A stretch of 51,352 bases of DNA from an uncultured Granulosicoccaceae bacterium (GCA_937922945.1 CAKZUP010000140.1:1-51352), one strand, 5' to 3'. Positions 17,715 through 28,329 are shown, numbered from the stretch's first letter. A program made the numbers and translations. Notes: generated by a model from the sequence alone, not told the origin.

Positions 17715-20700
17715 CTATTCGTCTGAGCTTTCAGAATTTGCCGGCGTTCTACTCTTGCTTGCAACTGGAGACTTCACATCCGGCACCTTTCTGGATGCGA
17801 AAGACAAGCCACCACCTGAACTGGGACTACTGGTGCTTGTGTTACTGGGCGTTGGTGCCGATTCGTCTTTATTAGCCAATGAACGAACGGTGCTTTTCAG
17901 CTGACTTGGTTGGCGCTGAGAAACCGGTGAGCGATCTTTGTCTTCTCTATCGCTTCCGCTACTCTGGGTCGACTCAGCAGCAGCTGGTTTAGCTGATGCT
18001 GTTCGAGCGTTTTCAGTTGTGCTTTGTGCTTGAGTAGGCGCTGGTTGTGTATGGGGTTTGCCCGCATCTTTCGATTCGGTATTGCCCGTTACATCCGGTG
18101 TTTTTGCGGTTGTGTCATTCGCCGCTTGACTGAAGGTCGAAGCAGATGCACCAAGTGCTTTTCCTGATGACGCCGCTGTTATTGAAGGCGTTGGAGTTGC
18201 CGGTGTTGAAGCCATCGGTGGTGCTGGTGGGTTCGACGCTGTGCTAGCGATAGAGGGCTGCTCTGTCTTTTCTGCATTATTGGCTTGATGACGTTGATTG
18301 GTATCGTCAGCAGCAGATGGCTTGTGTTGATCGTTTGCAGGTTGGCTCACGCTGACAACACTGGCACTGGCAGTTTTCACGCTATCGCTGGCAGGGCGTT
18401 CGTTGCCGCTTTTCTCGTTGCCGTTATTCTCGTTCTGAGCGTTGTTTCCATCTGCTGATTCGCTCGCGCCTTTCTTTTCAGCTTTGTTGTTTGTGCGCTG
18501 ACGACGACGGCCTGGACCCCGTTTTCTGCGTGCATTGTTAGCAGTGGCGTTTTGATCATCCTGTTCGGTGGGAGCGACGTTACCGTTTACACTATCCAGC
18601 GAATCATCATCAATGGGTTCGGGTTGCAACACATTGCCGTTGGGCTCAGATGAGTTTCCATTGACTGCTTCGTTGGCAGCGGTTGCGCGCTTGCTCGGTC
18701 GACGAGTTTTACGTCCGCTGTCGGCGTCGTCAGTGCTAGTGGTGTCAGTTGAAGTTTCGTTGGTGCTATCTGCTACCACTTCTTCGTTGGTCTTCTCTGA
18801 CTTGTTGCGTGAGCGTGCAGGGCGACGACCGCGAGAGCGTTTAGGCTGATCCTGCTTGGTCTTTTGCGCCTCATTGCTGACATCGCTTTCACTGTTCTCT
18901 TCGATATTGTCAGTTGTCGGCGATTCGCTTGCCACTTTATCTTTATTCTGGTTTCGTGATCGACCACGTCCGCGACCACCACGCGATTTTCCTTCGCTTT
19001 GACTCTGATCGGTATCGCTATCCGCTTTCGCGCTGCGCTTCTTGCCGCGTGAGTTGGTTTTCTTGCCGCTATTGTTCCGACCTTTGCGTTCCTGGTTGCC
19101 GTCAGCGTTTCGGTGTCGACCTTGTCCTGAACGCGCTTTACGGTTGCCGTTTGAATCGGTTGAGTCTTTGGTTAATGCGTTGGCTTCAGTAGCTTGGTTG
19201 GCTTCAGACTCGCTTGAGGATGAGGCACCAAACAAAGACGTAACCGCACCCAGAAACCTGCCAATGCCAGCCTTTTCCGGTAGTGGTTTTGCTGGTTTTT
19301 CAACCGCTTTTCGGGTTGGAGCAGGTGCATCGGGTACCACCGTACCAACCGCTGCGGTTTCCACTGGCTTTTCATCTCGTGGGTCGGCCGGGGAGTAAGT
19401 GTCTTCACCGTCGGTCTGCAACTCATAGCTTTTGAGTTTGTTGGCGTTGTGATCGGCTTCGTTACCACGAATGCGTTCAAGCGTGTAATTCGGGGTTTGC
19501 AGATTCGGGTTGGCAACGATCATGAGAGTCACTTCATTGCGCGCTTCGATTTCGCCGATATTCGCACGCTTTTCGTTGAGCAGGTAAGTGGCCACTTCTA
19601 CCGGAACCTCGGCTAGCACGCGTCCGGTATTGTCTTTCATCGACTCTTCTTCCAGCAGTCGTAAAATAGACAATGCAGTAGACTCAATGCCGCGAACGGT
19701 GCCGTGACCCTGGCAGCGAGGGCAAACGTTTTCACTGGTTTCACCCAACGATGGCCGTAAGCGCTGACGCGACATTTCAAGTAAGCCGAATCGGGAAATA
19801 CGTCCAACTTGCACGCGTGCCCGGTCGTACTTAAGCGCATCGCGTAATCGATTCTCAACGGAGCGCTGATGTTTGTTCGACATCATGTCGATAAAGTCGA
19901 TAACGACCAGCCCACCCAAATCGCGAAGGCGGAGTTGCCGCGCGATTTCGTCTGCTGCTTCTAAATTGGTGTTCGTTGCTGTTTCTTCGATATCACTGCC
20001 TTTGGTCGCGCGGGCAGAGTTAATATCTATGGAGATTAACGCCTCGGTATGATCGATAACCAACGCACCGCCAGAGGGCAGTCGAACTTCACGGCGAAAC
20101 GCAGATTCAATTTGCGATTCAATCTGATAACGGTTGAACAGTGGTACATCGTCGGTGTGCAGTTTCAGTTTGCGTTGGTTCTGCGGCATGTACATGCGGA
20201 TGAACTCATTCGACTGATCGAACGTGGCTTGTTCATCGGCAATAATTTCACCGATATCGCTACGAAAGTAATCGCGCAAGGCGCGAACGATAATGTTGCT
20301 TTCCTGATAAACAAGAAAAGGGGCGGAGCGCTCGCCAGATGCGTCTTGAATGGCTTTCCAGATTTCTGCCTGGTAGTCTAAATCCCATTGCAGCTCTTCA
20401 GTTGTGCGGCCAACGCCTGCAGTGCGAACGATGGTTCCCATGCCTTCGGGCACAACCACATCGGTCATAGCGGCTTTGAGTTCATTTCTGTCGTCGCCCT
20501 CAATGCGGCGTGAAACGCCACCTGCACGAGGGTTGTTTGGCATCAGGACCAGAAATCGTCCCGCCAGAGAGATGAAGGTAGTGAGGGCTGCGCCTTTATT
20601 GCTGCGCTCTTCTTTTTCTATTTGAACAACAATTTCCTGGCCTTCCTTGATGCCATCGCGAACATTGGGGCGTCCGTTGTCGTTTTTCTTGCCTTTGTCT

Positions 20701-20936
20701 TTTATGTACTCGCGAGCAATTTCCTTAAAAGGTAGAAAGCCATGTCGCTCGGCTCCGTAGTCGACAAACGCCGCCTCTAAGCTGGGCTCAACCCGGGTTA
20801 TTTTCGCTTTGTATATATTGGATTTTTTCTGCTCTCGATTTTTTCGCTCTATATCAAGGTCTATTAGTCGTTGGCCATCGACGATGGCTACTCGCAACTC
20901 TTCTTCGTGAGTTGCGTTTATGAGCATTCTTTTCAT
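17715..20936 (-). CDS. rne: Ribonuclease E
   Basis: This endoribonuclease initiates mRNA decay and rRNA/tRNA processing and scaffolds the degradosome at the membrane. It has 1073 residues. The start [20 protein letters not shown] matches the family N-terminus. The S1 domain spans about 36-120 ([20 protein letters not shown]). Catalytic aspartates sit in [10 protein letters not shown] and [11 protein letters not shown], and the Zn-link is CPRCQGHG near residue 400. From about 510 the chain is disordered: Lys/Arg/Ser/Asn-rich arginine tracts ([12 protein letters not shown]), then a long Ala/Ser/Thr/Pro-rich tail. The tail is longer than or equal to E. coli's, with little visible similarity. It has no clear Shine-Dalgarno and a long leader, suited to autoregulation. 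Confidence 0.96.
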   Translation of the reverse strand: MKRMLINATHEEELRVAIVDGQRLIDLDIERKNREQKKSNIYKAKITRVEPSLEAAFVDYGAERHGFLPFKEIAREYIKDKGKKNDNGRPNVRDGIKEGQEIVVQIEKEERSNKGAALTTFISLAGRFLVLMPNNPRAGGVSRRIEGDDRNELKAAMTDVVVPEGMGTIVRTAGVGRTTEELQWDLDYQAEIWKAIQDASGERSAPFLVYQESNIIVRALRDYFRSDIGEIIADEQATFDQSNEFIRMYMPQNQRKLKLHTDDVPLFNRYQIESQIESAFRREVRLPSGGALVIDHTEALISIDINSARATKGSDIEETATNTNLEAADEIARQLRLRDLGGLVVIDFIDMMSNKHQRSVENRLRDALKYDRARVQVGRISRFGLLEMSRQRLRPSLGETSENVCPRCQGHGTVRGIESTALSILRLLEEESMKDNTGRVLAEVPVEVATYLLNEKRANIGEIEARNEVTLMIVANPNLQTPNYTLERIRGNEADHNANKLKSYELQTDGEDTYSPADPRDEKPVETAAVGTVVPDAPAPTRKAVEKPAKPLPEKAGIGRFLGAVTSLFGASSSSESEANQATEANALTKDSTDSNGNRKARSGQGRHRNADGNQERKGRNNSGKKTNSRGKKRSAKADSDTDQSQSEGKSRGGRGRGRSRNQNKDKVASESPTTDNIEENSESDVSNEAQKTKQDQPKRSRGRRPARSRNKSEKTNEEVVADSTNETSTDTTSTDDADSGRKTRRPSKRATAANEAVNGNSSEPNGNVLQPEPIDDDSLDSVNGNVAPTEQDDQNATANNARRKRGPGRRRQRTNNKAEKKGASESADGNNAQNENNGNEKSGNERPASDSVKTASASVVSVSQPANDQHKPSAADDTNQRHQANNAEKTEQPSIASTASNPPAPPMASTPATPTPSITAASSGKALGASASTFSQAANDTTAKTPDVTGNTESKDAGKPHTQPAPTQAQSTTENARTASAKPAAAESTQSSGSDREDKDRSPVSQRQPSQLKSTVRSLANKDESAPTPSNTSTSSPSSGGGLSFASRKVPDVKSPVASKSRTPANSESSDE

Positions 20937-21534
20937 TTAGGTAGAAATCCACTTCAGATTCCCTTGTTACTCGTACGCGCACGCGATCAGGCTTGCGACA
21001 TGCGGTGTTCCGTGCGTGAAGCAGGAAGCATGTGCTGAGTAAAGCCAGTAGTAAGAAAGTCGCGAACGTCATGATTGAGTTAGTAGGGTGGTATCCGAAT
21101 TCTGTTAAGTTGTGGAAGCGATGCACCGGCTAATCGCATTGCGATGCCTTTTGTCGTGTCGCCGAAATGACTGCGAAACGCAGTGGCATTAAATGCGATA
21201 TCTAACTGTGCTGTTAGCTTCTCGATTAATTTCGTCGATCGGGCGGGTTGGCTATCGTGCCGTGCCAGCCGATTTTCAAACTGTTTTTGCCCTGTTTGCT
21301 GCTCTACTTGTGCCAAGCGGGAAATTCGCTTGTGACCAATTAATTCTAGTTCTCAGCTGCTCTATTTTTCAGCTGCTTGTGTCCAAGTGAGCCATTTGAC
21401 AGGCCGATGCGCCGAATGAGACAGCATCTGGCGGTTGCAATCCGTTTTGCAGCCGATTCGGTAATATAGCAGTGGTAGCGCCATTCGGCAATTGTCGGGC
21501 GTATCATCACCGCATTTAATGTGAAGCAACTTTC
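20937..21534. promoter_or_regulatory. Long divergent region between rne and rluC (rne leader)
   Basis: These 598 bp carry no supported gene. By analogy with other gammaproteobacteria, where rne is divergent from rluC and has a long autoregulatory 5' untranslated region, most of this probably belongs to the rne leader plus both promoters. Local structure includes a CTGCG-AAA-CGCAG hairpin near 21170-21182 and a repeated CAGCTGCT near 21354-21376. Exact promoters were not identified. Confidence 0.5.
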
Positions 21535-22479
21535 ATGCACGAGCGCGATAATGCTCCCACTGGTGTTCGCCTGATCGAGGTTGAAGCGACAGAGGAGGGT
21601 CAACGAATTGACAATTTCCTGCTTCGGCGCGCACCGGGTGTGCCCCGAAGCCACATTTACAGAGTGATTCGTAAAGGTGAGGTTCGTGTTAACAAGGGGC
21701 GAGTGAAGCCGACGCGAAAGTTAGTCGCAGGCGATGTGGTCAGAATACCGCCAATGCAAATAAAAACAGGGCCGGACGTACGCGTACCCGATAAGCTGGC
21801 GGCTACGGTTGCCGCGTCTGTGTTTGCCGAATCGGACGATTATCTTTTGCTGAATAAACCGCCCGGTCTGGCTGTGCACGGCGGCAGCGGGTTGGCGTTC
21901 GGCGCTATTGATGCATTGCGGCAAGCGCGTGCCGAGCCTGGGTTGGAACTTGTTCACCGTCTGGATAGAGGGACCAGTGGTTGCTTGTTGATTGCGCGTA
22001 ATGCGGGAGTCGGGCGAACCATGCAGGGATTGTTTCGCGAACGGGAAATAGAAAAATCCTATCTGGCGCTGGTTGATGGCAAGTGGGTGCATGGCAACAA
22101 AACGGTTGACGCACCGTTGGCCAAAAATAAAGAACATGCAGGAGAGCGTCGCGTGATAGTCAGCGAATCGGGACAATCAGCTGTTTCTCATTTTGACTGT
22201 ATTGAAGCTTATGAGCAGGGTTCTGCTGTGCGGGTCAATATTGAAACAGGGCGCACGCATCAGATAAGAGTGCACGCCAAACACTGTGCGCATCCAGTGA
22301 TCGGTGATACCCGATATGGCGATAACCAGAGAAATACGTATTTCAAGCGTCTGGGCTTGCAACGGCTGTACCTGCATTCCGAGCGTTTGGCCTTCTCATG
22401 GCAAGGCGAATACGTTGATCTGCGAGCGCCTGTCGACGAGCAGTGGCAGCAGGCGCAATCAAGGTTACGCGATGGTTAA
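21535..22479 (+). CDS. rluC: 23S rRNA pseudouridine synthase RluC
   Basis: The enzyme isomerises specific uridines of 23S rRNA (955, 2504 and 2580 in E. coli) to pseudouridine. It has 314 residues, with an S4 RNA-binding domain at about 15-75 (GQRIDNFLLRRAPGVPRSHI) and the RsuA/RluA catalytic domain with HRLDRGTSGCLL, where Asp144 is the nucleophile. GRTHQIRVHAKHCAHPVIGD is near the C-terminus. Position divergent to rne is typical and separates RluC from RluA/RluD paralogues. It overlaps tsaE by 8 bp. Confidence 0.93.
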   Translation: MHERDNAPTGVRLIEVEATEEGQRIDNFLLRRAPGVPRSHIYRVIRKGEVRVNKGRVKPTRKLVAGDVVRIPPMQIKTGPDVRVPDKLAATVAASVFAESDDYLLLNKPPGLAVHGGSGLAFGAIDALRQARAEPGLELVHRLDRGTSGCLLIARNAGVGRTMQGLFREREIEKSYLALVDGKWVHGNKTVDAPLAKNKEHAGERRVIVSESGQSAVSHFDCIEAYEQGSAVRVNIETGRTHQIRVHAKHCAHPVIGDTRYGDNQRNTYFKRLGLQRLYLHSERLAFSWQGEYVDLRAPVDEQWQQAQSRLRDG

Positions 22480-22906
22480 GGCGTTGAGGCAGGTTGTGAA
22501 AAAAACAATAGATACTGAAGACGATATGATCCGTTTCGGGCAAACCGTGGCCGCGTCTCTGGTTAAGCCTGCGGTCATGTTGCTTAACGGCGATTTGGGT
22601 GCAGGCAAGAGTGTGTTGGCGCGTGCGATCATCAGAGCACTGGGACACGAAGGCGCGGTAAAGAGCCCAACGTACACACTGGTCGAGACTTACTCGCTGC
22701 CAGATTGGCAAGTGGCGCATCTTGATTTGTATCGTTTGAACGACCCTGAAGAGCTGCATTATCTGGGCTTTGATGACATTGTTGCCAACAGTGATTTATT
22801 GATCATTGAATGGCCAGAGAAGGGCGTGGGGCTGTTGCCAAAAGCCACTCACGAGGTCACAATTGAGTACTTGGCTGAAGGTCGGCAAGTGAGCATTGTG
22901 TCGTAA
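22472..22906 (+). CDS. tsaE: tRNA threonylcarbamoyladenosine biosynthesis ATPase TsaE
   Basis: The ATPase partners TsaB and TsaD in forming t6A37 of ANN-decoding tRNAs. It has 144 residues, with P-loop LNGDLGAGKSVLARAIIRAL, the KSPTYTLVETY switch motif, HLDLYRL and LLIIEWPEKG. All are family hallmarks, and the length is normal. The ATG at 22472 inside the end of rluC is chosen. The longer frame back to 22304 lies wholly within rluC. It is followed by a 135-bp gap and amiC, the widely conserved tsaE-amidase-mutL-miaA order. Confidence 0.95.
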   Translation: MVKALRQVVKKTIDTEDDMIRFGQTVAASLVKPAVMLLNGDLGAGKSVLARAIIRALGHEGAVKSPTYTLVETYSLPDWQVAHLDLYRLNDPEELHYLGFDDIVANSDLLIIEWPEKGVGLLPKATHEVTIEYLAEGRQVSIVS

Positions 22907-23041
22907 GGTTTGGCTGCATGCCACGGCCAATTGGTCATTCCAGTTGTTAATTCCAAAAACTCTACTATGCTTTAATCGGCAGAGCTGCGCGCGTTGTGTG
23001 CCTGTTCTGCCTGTGGGTAACGATTTCAAAGGTAGATAGAA

Positions 23042-24229
23042 ATGCGGAACAATCCAGATTCGGCACGCAGGCGGCTGATCCAATTGCTTGGCAGCGCAGC
23101 GTTACTCAGCGGCCCGGCAGGTGTTGCACAGGCAGTAAACACTTTGTCTGGCTTTCGCATGGTGCAGCAGGATAACGTGATGCTGCACTTCGATTTGAGC
23201 GAAGCCACGGGTGACGCCAGTCTGTTTACACTAACCAACCCCGACCGATTAGTCATTGATTTGCCCGACACACGAATGGCGGAGTCAGTCACGCCGGAAT
23301 CGTTTTCACAGGGTGCGGTCAAAGGCTTTCGCTTTGGCACGCACGAGAGTGGCAAGTTGCGCGTTGTTATCGACTTACGTCGGCCGGTTAATGCATCGTT
23401 CCGGTTTGTCGCACGACAAGTTGGTCAGCGTCTGATTGTTGATCTGGGCGTGAAAGGCAATCCAGAGTTAGCTGAGTACAAAGCGCGAATTACTGAGCCA
23501 GCTGCGTTACGCGACGTGATTGTTGCCATCGATGCAGGCCATGGTGGAAAAGACCCTGGCGCCATAGGGCAGCGCAGCACTCGCGAAAAAGACATCACGT
23601 TAAAGGTTGCGCGCCGTTTGTACAATCGGCTTGAGAAACAACCCGGTGTAAAGCCCGTTATGATTCGCAATAAGGATACGTACGTGGCGTTGCGCGAACG
23701 CATTCGTATTGCGCGTGATAAACATGCCGATCTGTTTATTTCTGTCCACGCGGATGCGTTTAAACGCAAAGCCGCCAAGGGCAGCTCTGTTTACGCACTC
23801 TCGCTCAAAGGCGCAAGCTCAGAAGCTGCCGCCTGGCTTGCCGAAAAAGAGAATGAAGCTGATGCGTTGTTCGGCGATATCGCGCTTGATGGCTTGAGCC
23901 AGGACTTGAAACAAACACTGTTAGACCTTGCGCAGAACAGCACCTTGGAAGCCAGCCTGGAAGTTGGCGATGACGTGTTGTCGGAACTTAAAAAAATCGG
24001 TGCGGTACATAAGCCATCGGTAGAGCAAGCCAACTTTGCGGTGCTGAAATCGCCGGATATACCATCGGTACTGGTGGAAACTGCGTTTATTTCAAACTTA
24101 CAGGAAGAGCGAAAACTGAACAGTCCGCGCTTTCAAGAAACGCTGGCCGCAGCCATTCAGAAAGGGGTTATGGGTTATTTAAGCAAGCGCGCCCCGGAAG
24201 GTACGCGGCTGTACGCAAACAAGGGTTAA
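23042..24229 (+). CDS. amiC: N-acetylmuramoyl-L-alanine amidase, AmiC type, Tat-exported
   Basis: This periplasmic septal amidase cleaves the amide between MurNAc and L-Ala during daughter-cell separation. It has 395 residues. A twin-arginine type signal (SARRRLIQLLGSAALLSG) ends near residue 34 (AQA-VNT). The AMIN septum-targeting domain spans about 40-135, and the Amidase_3 domain about 155-385. Zn ligands are visible in AIDAGHGGKDPGA, the REKDITL Glu and SVHADAF, with the catalytic Glu in LVETAFIS. The insert between them (about 250-300) is the regulatory helix region controlled by EnvC/NlpD-type activators. AmiB is the alternative name, but the Tat signal favours AmiC. Confidence 0.92.
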   Translation: MRNNPDSARRRLIQLLGSAALLSGPAGVAQAVNTLSGFRMVQQDNVMLHFDLSEATGDASLFTLTNPDRLVIDLPDTRMAESVTPESFSQGAVKGFRFGTHESGKLRVVIDLRRPVNASFRFVARQVGQRLIVDLGVKGNPELAEYKARITEPAALRDVIVAIDAGHGGKDPGAIGQRSTREKDITLKVARRLYNRLEKQPGVKPVMIRNKDTYVALRERIRIARDKHADLFISVHADAFKRKAAKGSSVYALSLKGASSEAAAWLAEKENEADALFGDIALDGLSQDLKQTLLDLAQNSTLEASLEVGDDVLSELKKIGAVHKPSVEQANFAVLKSPDIPSVLVETAFISNLQEERKLNSPRFQETLAAAIQKGVMGYLSKRAPEGTRLYANKG

Positions 24230-24254
24230 GCGATCAAGGGTTAAGCTAGCAAGG
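24220..24254 (+). repeat. 15-bp direct repeat spanning the amiC stop codon
   Basis: Two copies of CAAGGGTTAAGC(G/T)A(T/G) start at 24220 and 24235, and a third, partial copy (CAAGG) starts at 24250. The first copy contains the amiC TAA stop. Loss or gain of a unit would not change the protein. Confidence 0.75.
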
Positions 24255-24354
24255 TTCCAGGAAACGAGCGGCACGCAATCTCGGCCGTTTTCGGGCCGAA
24301 AAAAGCGCATAATACGGGGCATTCTTAACGCGAGCCGTAGAACCGGTCATCACC

Positions 24355-26268
24355 ATGCCCATTCGACAACTTCCCGATCACTTAATAAACCAGATAGCGG
24401 CTGGTGAAGTCATTGAACGCCCGGCATCTATCGTTAAAGAATTGCTGGAAAACAGTCTCGATGCGGGCGCTACGCACTGCTGGATAGATATAGAGCAGGG
24501 CGGCTTAGAGCGTATTCGCGTGCGCGACAATGGTCACGGCATATCAGCCGATGACCTTGAGCTGGCGCTAAGCCGACACGCCACCAGCAAGATTGAATCG
24601 ATGTCCGATCTTGAATCGGTTGGGACCATGGGTTTTCGTGGTGAAGCGTTACCCAGTATCGCCTCGGTTTCCCGCTTGGTGCTTAGCTCCAAAACCGCTG
24701 ATGCAGAGGTTGCCTGGGCGTTACGCTATCGACACGATGGCACGCTTGAAAAAGAGCCATCAGCGCACCCCACAGGCACCACGGTTGATGTGAATAGCCT
24801 GTTTTACAACGTGCCGGCAAGGCGCAAATTTATGCGTACCGAGCGCACGGAATATGCACGGGCAGAGAGCGTGGTAAAAACGCTTGCCATGGCAAATTCG
24901 CACGCGGCTTTTTCATTAACTCATAACGGTAAAAGCACGTTTGACTGCAATGCTGCAGATTCTCAAGATCAGAAAAACGCGCGTATAACCAAAATACTCG
25001 GTAAGTCATTTGGTGCGGCGGCAAGGGTTGTCGAGATAGAGGGGCCGGTTGTGGGTAATAAAGCCATGCAGCTCAGTGGCTGGTTAGCCGACCCGAGCTT
25101 CTCCCGTAGTCAGGGAGATATGCAGTATTTCTATGTGAACAATCGCGTCGTAAAAGATAAGGTGATTGCTCATGCGGTAAAGCAAGCCTACAGCGATCTT
25201 ATCTACCATCAGCGGTTCCCGGCGTTTGTGTTGTTTCTGGAAATGGATGCGCGCGCCGTCGATGTGAACGTACACCCTGGCAAACAGGAAGTGCGATTTC
25301 GTGAATCGCAGTTAGTACATGGTTTTATCCGTCGTTCGTTAAAAGCGTTTCTGGCAACCGTCACACCTGCCGATTCACTCGACAATGCAGCCGCAGGCGG
25401 ATCGTCCTTTGTTGCTCCCGGTCAAAGGCAAGTTGAGTTGGAAGGCGCTGCGGCGATGGCGGCAAGTAGCGCAGTACAACCAGCGATAGCACCGCAGCCA
25501 TATCAGTCTTCAATACCGCTAGGCGTGCGCGAACAGTTCGATGGAATGTCACGTTTATCTGCAGGTAACCCAAACGCGGCACGGCCCATCGATCCCTATG
25601 CTCGAGCATCGCAGCCGCCATTGGTTGCCGACCAACAGCCTGACTCGAACGGCGAATTGGTAGCAGAACAAACAGACGAAAACATTCCACCGCTGGGTTT
25701 TGCGTTGGCTCACTTACACGGTGTGTATGTGCTGGCGCAAAACCAGCACGGCCTTATCATCGTTGATGCGCATGCCGCACACGAAAGAATTACCTATGAA
25801 AGACTTAAACAGGAATACGAACAAGGCGTAGTAAAAACGCAAGCCTTGCTAGTGCCGGTGGCCGTATCGGTGAGTGAATCGGAAGCAGATTGTTGTGAAG
25901 CACAGGCAGATTGTTTGCTCTCCATTGGATTAGAGGTTGAGCGATTGGGTTTAGAAGAAGTACGTGTTCGTTCGGTGCCAGCCATGCTTGGTCAAGCCGA
26001 TAGCGCCACACTGGTTAAAGATGTGTTGTCTGACTTTTTAGAGTTCGGTAGCAGTGAGCGCATTAAGCAGACTATCGATTCGGTGTTGTCTTCTATGGCC
26101 TGTCATGGTTCTGTTCGCGCCAACAGAAAACTCAGTGTGATTGAAATGAATGCGCTGTTACGTCAAATAGAGTCCACACCCAACAGTGGTCAGTGCAATC
26201 ATGGACGTCCCACCTGGACCCAGCTTGATATGCGAGCGCTCGATGCGCTTTTCATGAGAGGCAGATAA
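24355..26268 (+). CDS. mutL: DNA mismatch repair protein MutL
   Basis: MutL links MutS mismatch recognition to strand incision. It has 637 residues. The GHKL ATPase is N-terminal: LIAAGEVIERPASIVKE-type start, ELLENSLDAGA, VRDNGHGI and GFRGEALPSIASVS. A transducer domain runs to about 335, then a variable linker to about 440. The C-terminal dimerisation domain contains DAHAAHERITYE from Asp471, close to the DQHA-x2-E-x4-E endonuclease motif, and CNHGRPT near the end. These C-terminal elements are typical of MutL from bacteria without MutH and suggest a nicking activity, with Gln replaced by Ala. It is followed after 7 bp by miaA. Confidence 0.96.
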   Translation: MPIRQLPDHLINQIAAGEVIERPASIVKELLENSLDAGATHCWIDIEQGGLERIRVRDNGHGISADDLELALSRHATSKIESMSDLESVGTMGFRGEALPSIASVSRLVLSSKTADAEVAWALRYRHDGTLEKEPSAHPTGTTVDVNSLFYNVPARRKFMRTERTEYARAESVVKTLAMANSHAAFSLTHNGKSTFDCNAADSQDQKNARITKILGKSFGAAARVVEIEGPVVGNKAMQLSGWLADPSFSRSQGDMQYFYVNNRVVKDKVIAHAVKQAYSDLIYHQRFPAFVLFLEMDARAVDVNVHPGKQEVRFRESQLVHGFIRRSLKAFLATVTPADSLDNAAAGGSSFVAPGQRQVELEGAAAMAASSAVQPAIAPQPYQSSIPLGVREQFDGMSRLSAGNPNAARPIDPYARASQPPLVADQQPDSNGELVAEQTDENIPPLGFALAHLHGVYVLAQNQHGLIIVDAHAAHERITYERLKQEYEQGVVKTQALLVPVAVSVSESEADCCEAQADCLLSIGLEVERLGLEEVRVRSVPAMLGQADSATLVKDVLSDFLEFGSSERIKQTIDSVLSSMACHGSVRANRKLSVIEMNALLRQIESTPNSGQCNHGRPTWTQLDMRALDALFMRGR

Positions 26269-26275
26269 AACTGTT

Positions 26276-27220
26276 GTGCAAGTGAGTTCTGACGAACAAG
26301 CCGTACTGTTTTTACTTGGCCCGACTGCGTGCGGAAAAACCAGTTGTTCCATACAGCTTGCACAATCCATCAATGCTGAGATTATTAGCGTTGATTCTGC
26401 GCTGGTATATCGCGGTATGAACATCGGCACCGCTAAACCTTCGTTACAGGAACAAGATGGCGTGCCGCACCATCTTATCGATGTGTGCGATCCCGATGAG
26501 GCTTTCTCTGTTGCCCGATTTTGTGATGCAGCATTACTCTCGATAAAAGATGTGCATGCCCGTGGTAAGCGAGCGTTGTTAACCGGTGGCACCATGCTGT
26601 ACTTTAACGCGCTGGAAAAAGGCATTGCCCCATTACCCGATGCCGATGCAGCAACACGAACAGCCTTGAGTCAGCAGGCGGAAAAAATTGGCTGGCCTGC
26701 GATGCATGAAAAGCTGGCTCGAGTTGATCCTGCCGCAGCTGCACGTATACATCCTAACGATCCGCAACGATTACAACGCGCGTTGGAAGTCTATGAGCTC
26801 ACTGGCAGTGCGTTGTCGGAGCTTCAAAAGCAAACCAAACCCTTGCTGGACACGCCACCAATCAAATTCGCGTTGGTGCCAGACGATAGAGCGTGGCTGC
26901 ATAAGCGCATTGAGTATCGATTCAATCAAATGTTGGATAATGGGTTTCTCGATGAAGTGAGGCAACTTAGGGCGGAGTATCAGCTTCATCCGGCTATGCC
27001 GTCTATGCGTAGTGTTGGCTATCGTCAGGCATGGGAGCATCTTGCAGGCGAAACCGACCTTGCTACGATGACAAATCGTGCTTCAGCTGCGACAAGGCAG
27101 TTGGCAAAACGTCAGATCACGTGGATACGGAGCATGGATGCGTTGCAAAAAATCAGCTGCGACAAGGCAAGCGTCACACAGCAAGTTGACTATGTGTTGC
27201 ATCAGCTGGAAGAGCGCTAG
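26276..27220 (+). CDS. miaA: tRNA dimethylallyltransferase MiaA
   Basis: MiaA transfers the dimethylallyl group to A37 of tRNAs that read UNN codons, the first step of ms2i6A formation. It has 314 residues, with P-loop LLGPTACGKTSCSIQLA, SVDSALVYRGMNIGTAKPS, VPHHLID and GGTMLYFNALEKG, plus the tRNA-binding region RLQRALEVYELTG and ATRQLAKRQITWIR. The start is a GTG at 26276, and a TTG at 26273 is an alternative. mutL-miaA adjacency is standard, but the usual next gene hfq is absent here and cysM follows. Confidence 0.95.
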   Translation: MQVSSDEQAVLFLLGPTACGKTSCSIQLAQSINAEIISVDSALVYRGMNIGTAKPSLQEQDGVPHHLIDVCDPDEAFSVARFCDAALLSIKDVHARGKRALLTGGTMLYFNALEKGIAPLPDADAATRTALSQQAEKIGWPAMHEKLARVDPAAAARIHPNDPQRLQRALEVYELTGSALSELQKQTKPLLDTPPIKFALVPDDRAWLHKRIEYRFNQMLDNGFLDEVRQLRAEYQLHPAMPSMRSVGYRQAWEHLAGETDLATMTNRASAATRQLAKRQITWIRSMDALQKISCDKASVTQQVDYVLHQLEER

Positions 27221-27300
27221 GCGTTTTATCGCCTGGTGTGATGAGCACAAACACGGTATTGGTTGTAACCTGTCAATTAGAACGGGTTTGCATGATGATG

Positions 27301-27343
27301 CTGAGTTGGTTATAACTGAGTTGGTATAACTGAGTTGGTATAA
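27301..27343 (+). repeat. 14/15-bp tandem repeat, three copies
   Basis: Three successive copies of CTGAGTTGGT(T)ATAA occur at 27301-27315, 27316-27329 and 27330-27343. The first has one extra T, and the other two are identical. They lie between miaA and cysM, about 60 bp upstream of the cysM start, where they could affect its promoter. Confidence 0.9.
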
Positions 27344-27405
27344 CAAAGAGATCAAGTTATTGATGGCCGATCGACGCCATCGCGTATAAATGGAACACTA
27401 ATCCT

Positions 27406-28329
27406 ATGTCTACTCCCGCACAGCCCGGTCCCTCATTACCAATCCCAGCCCTGGTAGAGCAGATAGGCAAGACTCGTTTGGTGCCCATTCAGCGCTTGGC
27501 TGAAAATGCCAACAACAATCGGGTGTTCAGTAAGCTCGAAGGCGACAACCCGGCAGGCTCGGTGAAAGATCGCCCCGCATCGAATATGATCATGCAAGCG
27601 CAGGCCAGAGGAGCCATAAAGCCTGGGGATTTACTCATTGAAGCCACAAGTGGCAATACCGGCATTGCACTTGCCATGGTCGCGGCTGCCATGGGTTATC
27701 GATTACGTTTAATCATGCCGGATAATATGACCATAGAGCGACGCGCATCGATGCGCGCCTATGGAGCAGAATTAACCTTGGTAACGCAAGAACAAGGCAT
27801 GGAGTACGCGCGCGATCTTGCACTGGAAATGCAGGCCAAAGGTGAGGGCATCGTACTGGATCAGTTTGCCAATCCAGATAATCCGGCCGCGCACTACCGA
27901 ACTACCGGCCCTGAAATATGGGAGGCAACACAAGGTTCAATTACACACTTTGTCAGTTCCATGGGCACCACCGGAACTATCATGGGCACCTCGCGCTTTT
28001 TAAAAGAAAAAAATCCTGATATCCAGATTATTGGTGTCCAACCCGAAGAGGGCTCAAGCATCGCAGGCATTCGACGCTGGCCTGAAGCTTATTTACCGAA
28101 AATATATCAGCCAGAACGAGTAGACCGAATTATTGATGTCAGTCAGTCCGACGCTGAAGTCATGGCGCGTGAGCTGGCAGCGAAAGAAGGCATTATGTCG
28201 GGTGTTTCAACAGGCGGTGCTATGGTTGCAGCACTGTCTTTACTACAGGAACTTGAAAACGCCGTAGTGGTCACCATTGCCTGCGATCGTGGCGATCGGT
28301 ATCTGTCAACCGGATTATTTCCTTCCTGA
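27406..28329 (+). CDS. cysM: Cysteine synthase B (O-acetylserine sulfhydrylase)
   Basis: This PLP enzyme makes cysteine from O-acetylserine and sulfide or thiosulfate. It has 307 residues with LEGDNPAGSVKDRPA (PLP Lys54), the substrate loop EATSGNTGIAL, and SSMGTTGTIMGTSRFLKE binding the cofactor phosphate. The C-terminal part reads GVQPEEGSSIAGIRRWPEAY, a wording typical of CysM rather than CysK, as is GIMSGVSTGGAM. Length and motifs are complete. It is monocistronic. Confidence 0.93.
   Translation: MSTPAQPGPSLPIPALVEQIGKTRLVPIQRLAENANNNRVFSKLEGDNPAGSVKDRPASNMIMQAQARGAIKPGDLLIEATSGNTGIALAMVAAAMGYRLRLIMPDNMTIERRASMRAYGAELTLVTQEQGMEYARDLALEMQAKGEGIVLDQFANPDNPAAHYRTTGPEIWEATQGSITHFVSSMGTTGTIMGTSRFLKEKNPDIQIIGVQPEEGSSIAGIRRWPEAYLPKIYQPERVDRIIDVSQSDAEVMARELAAKEGIMSGVSTGGAMVAALSLLQELENAVVVTIACDRGDRYLSTGLFPS

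Noticed and set aside
24281-24306. GC-rich hairpin TCGGCC/GGCCGA upstream of mutL
   Set aside because: It is followed by A residues on the plus strand and lacks a T-run on the minus strand, so it is not a terminator in either direction.
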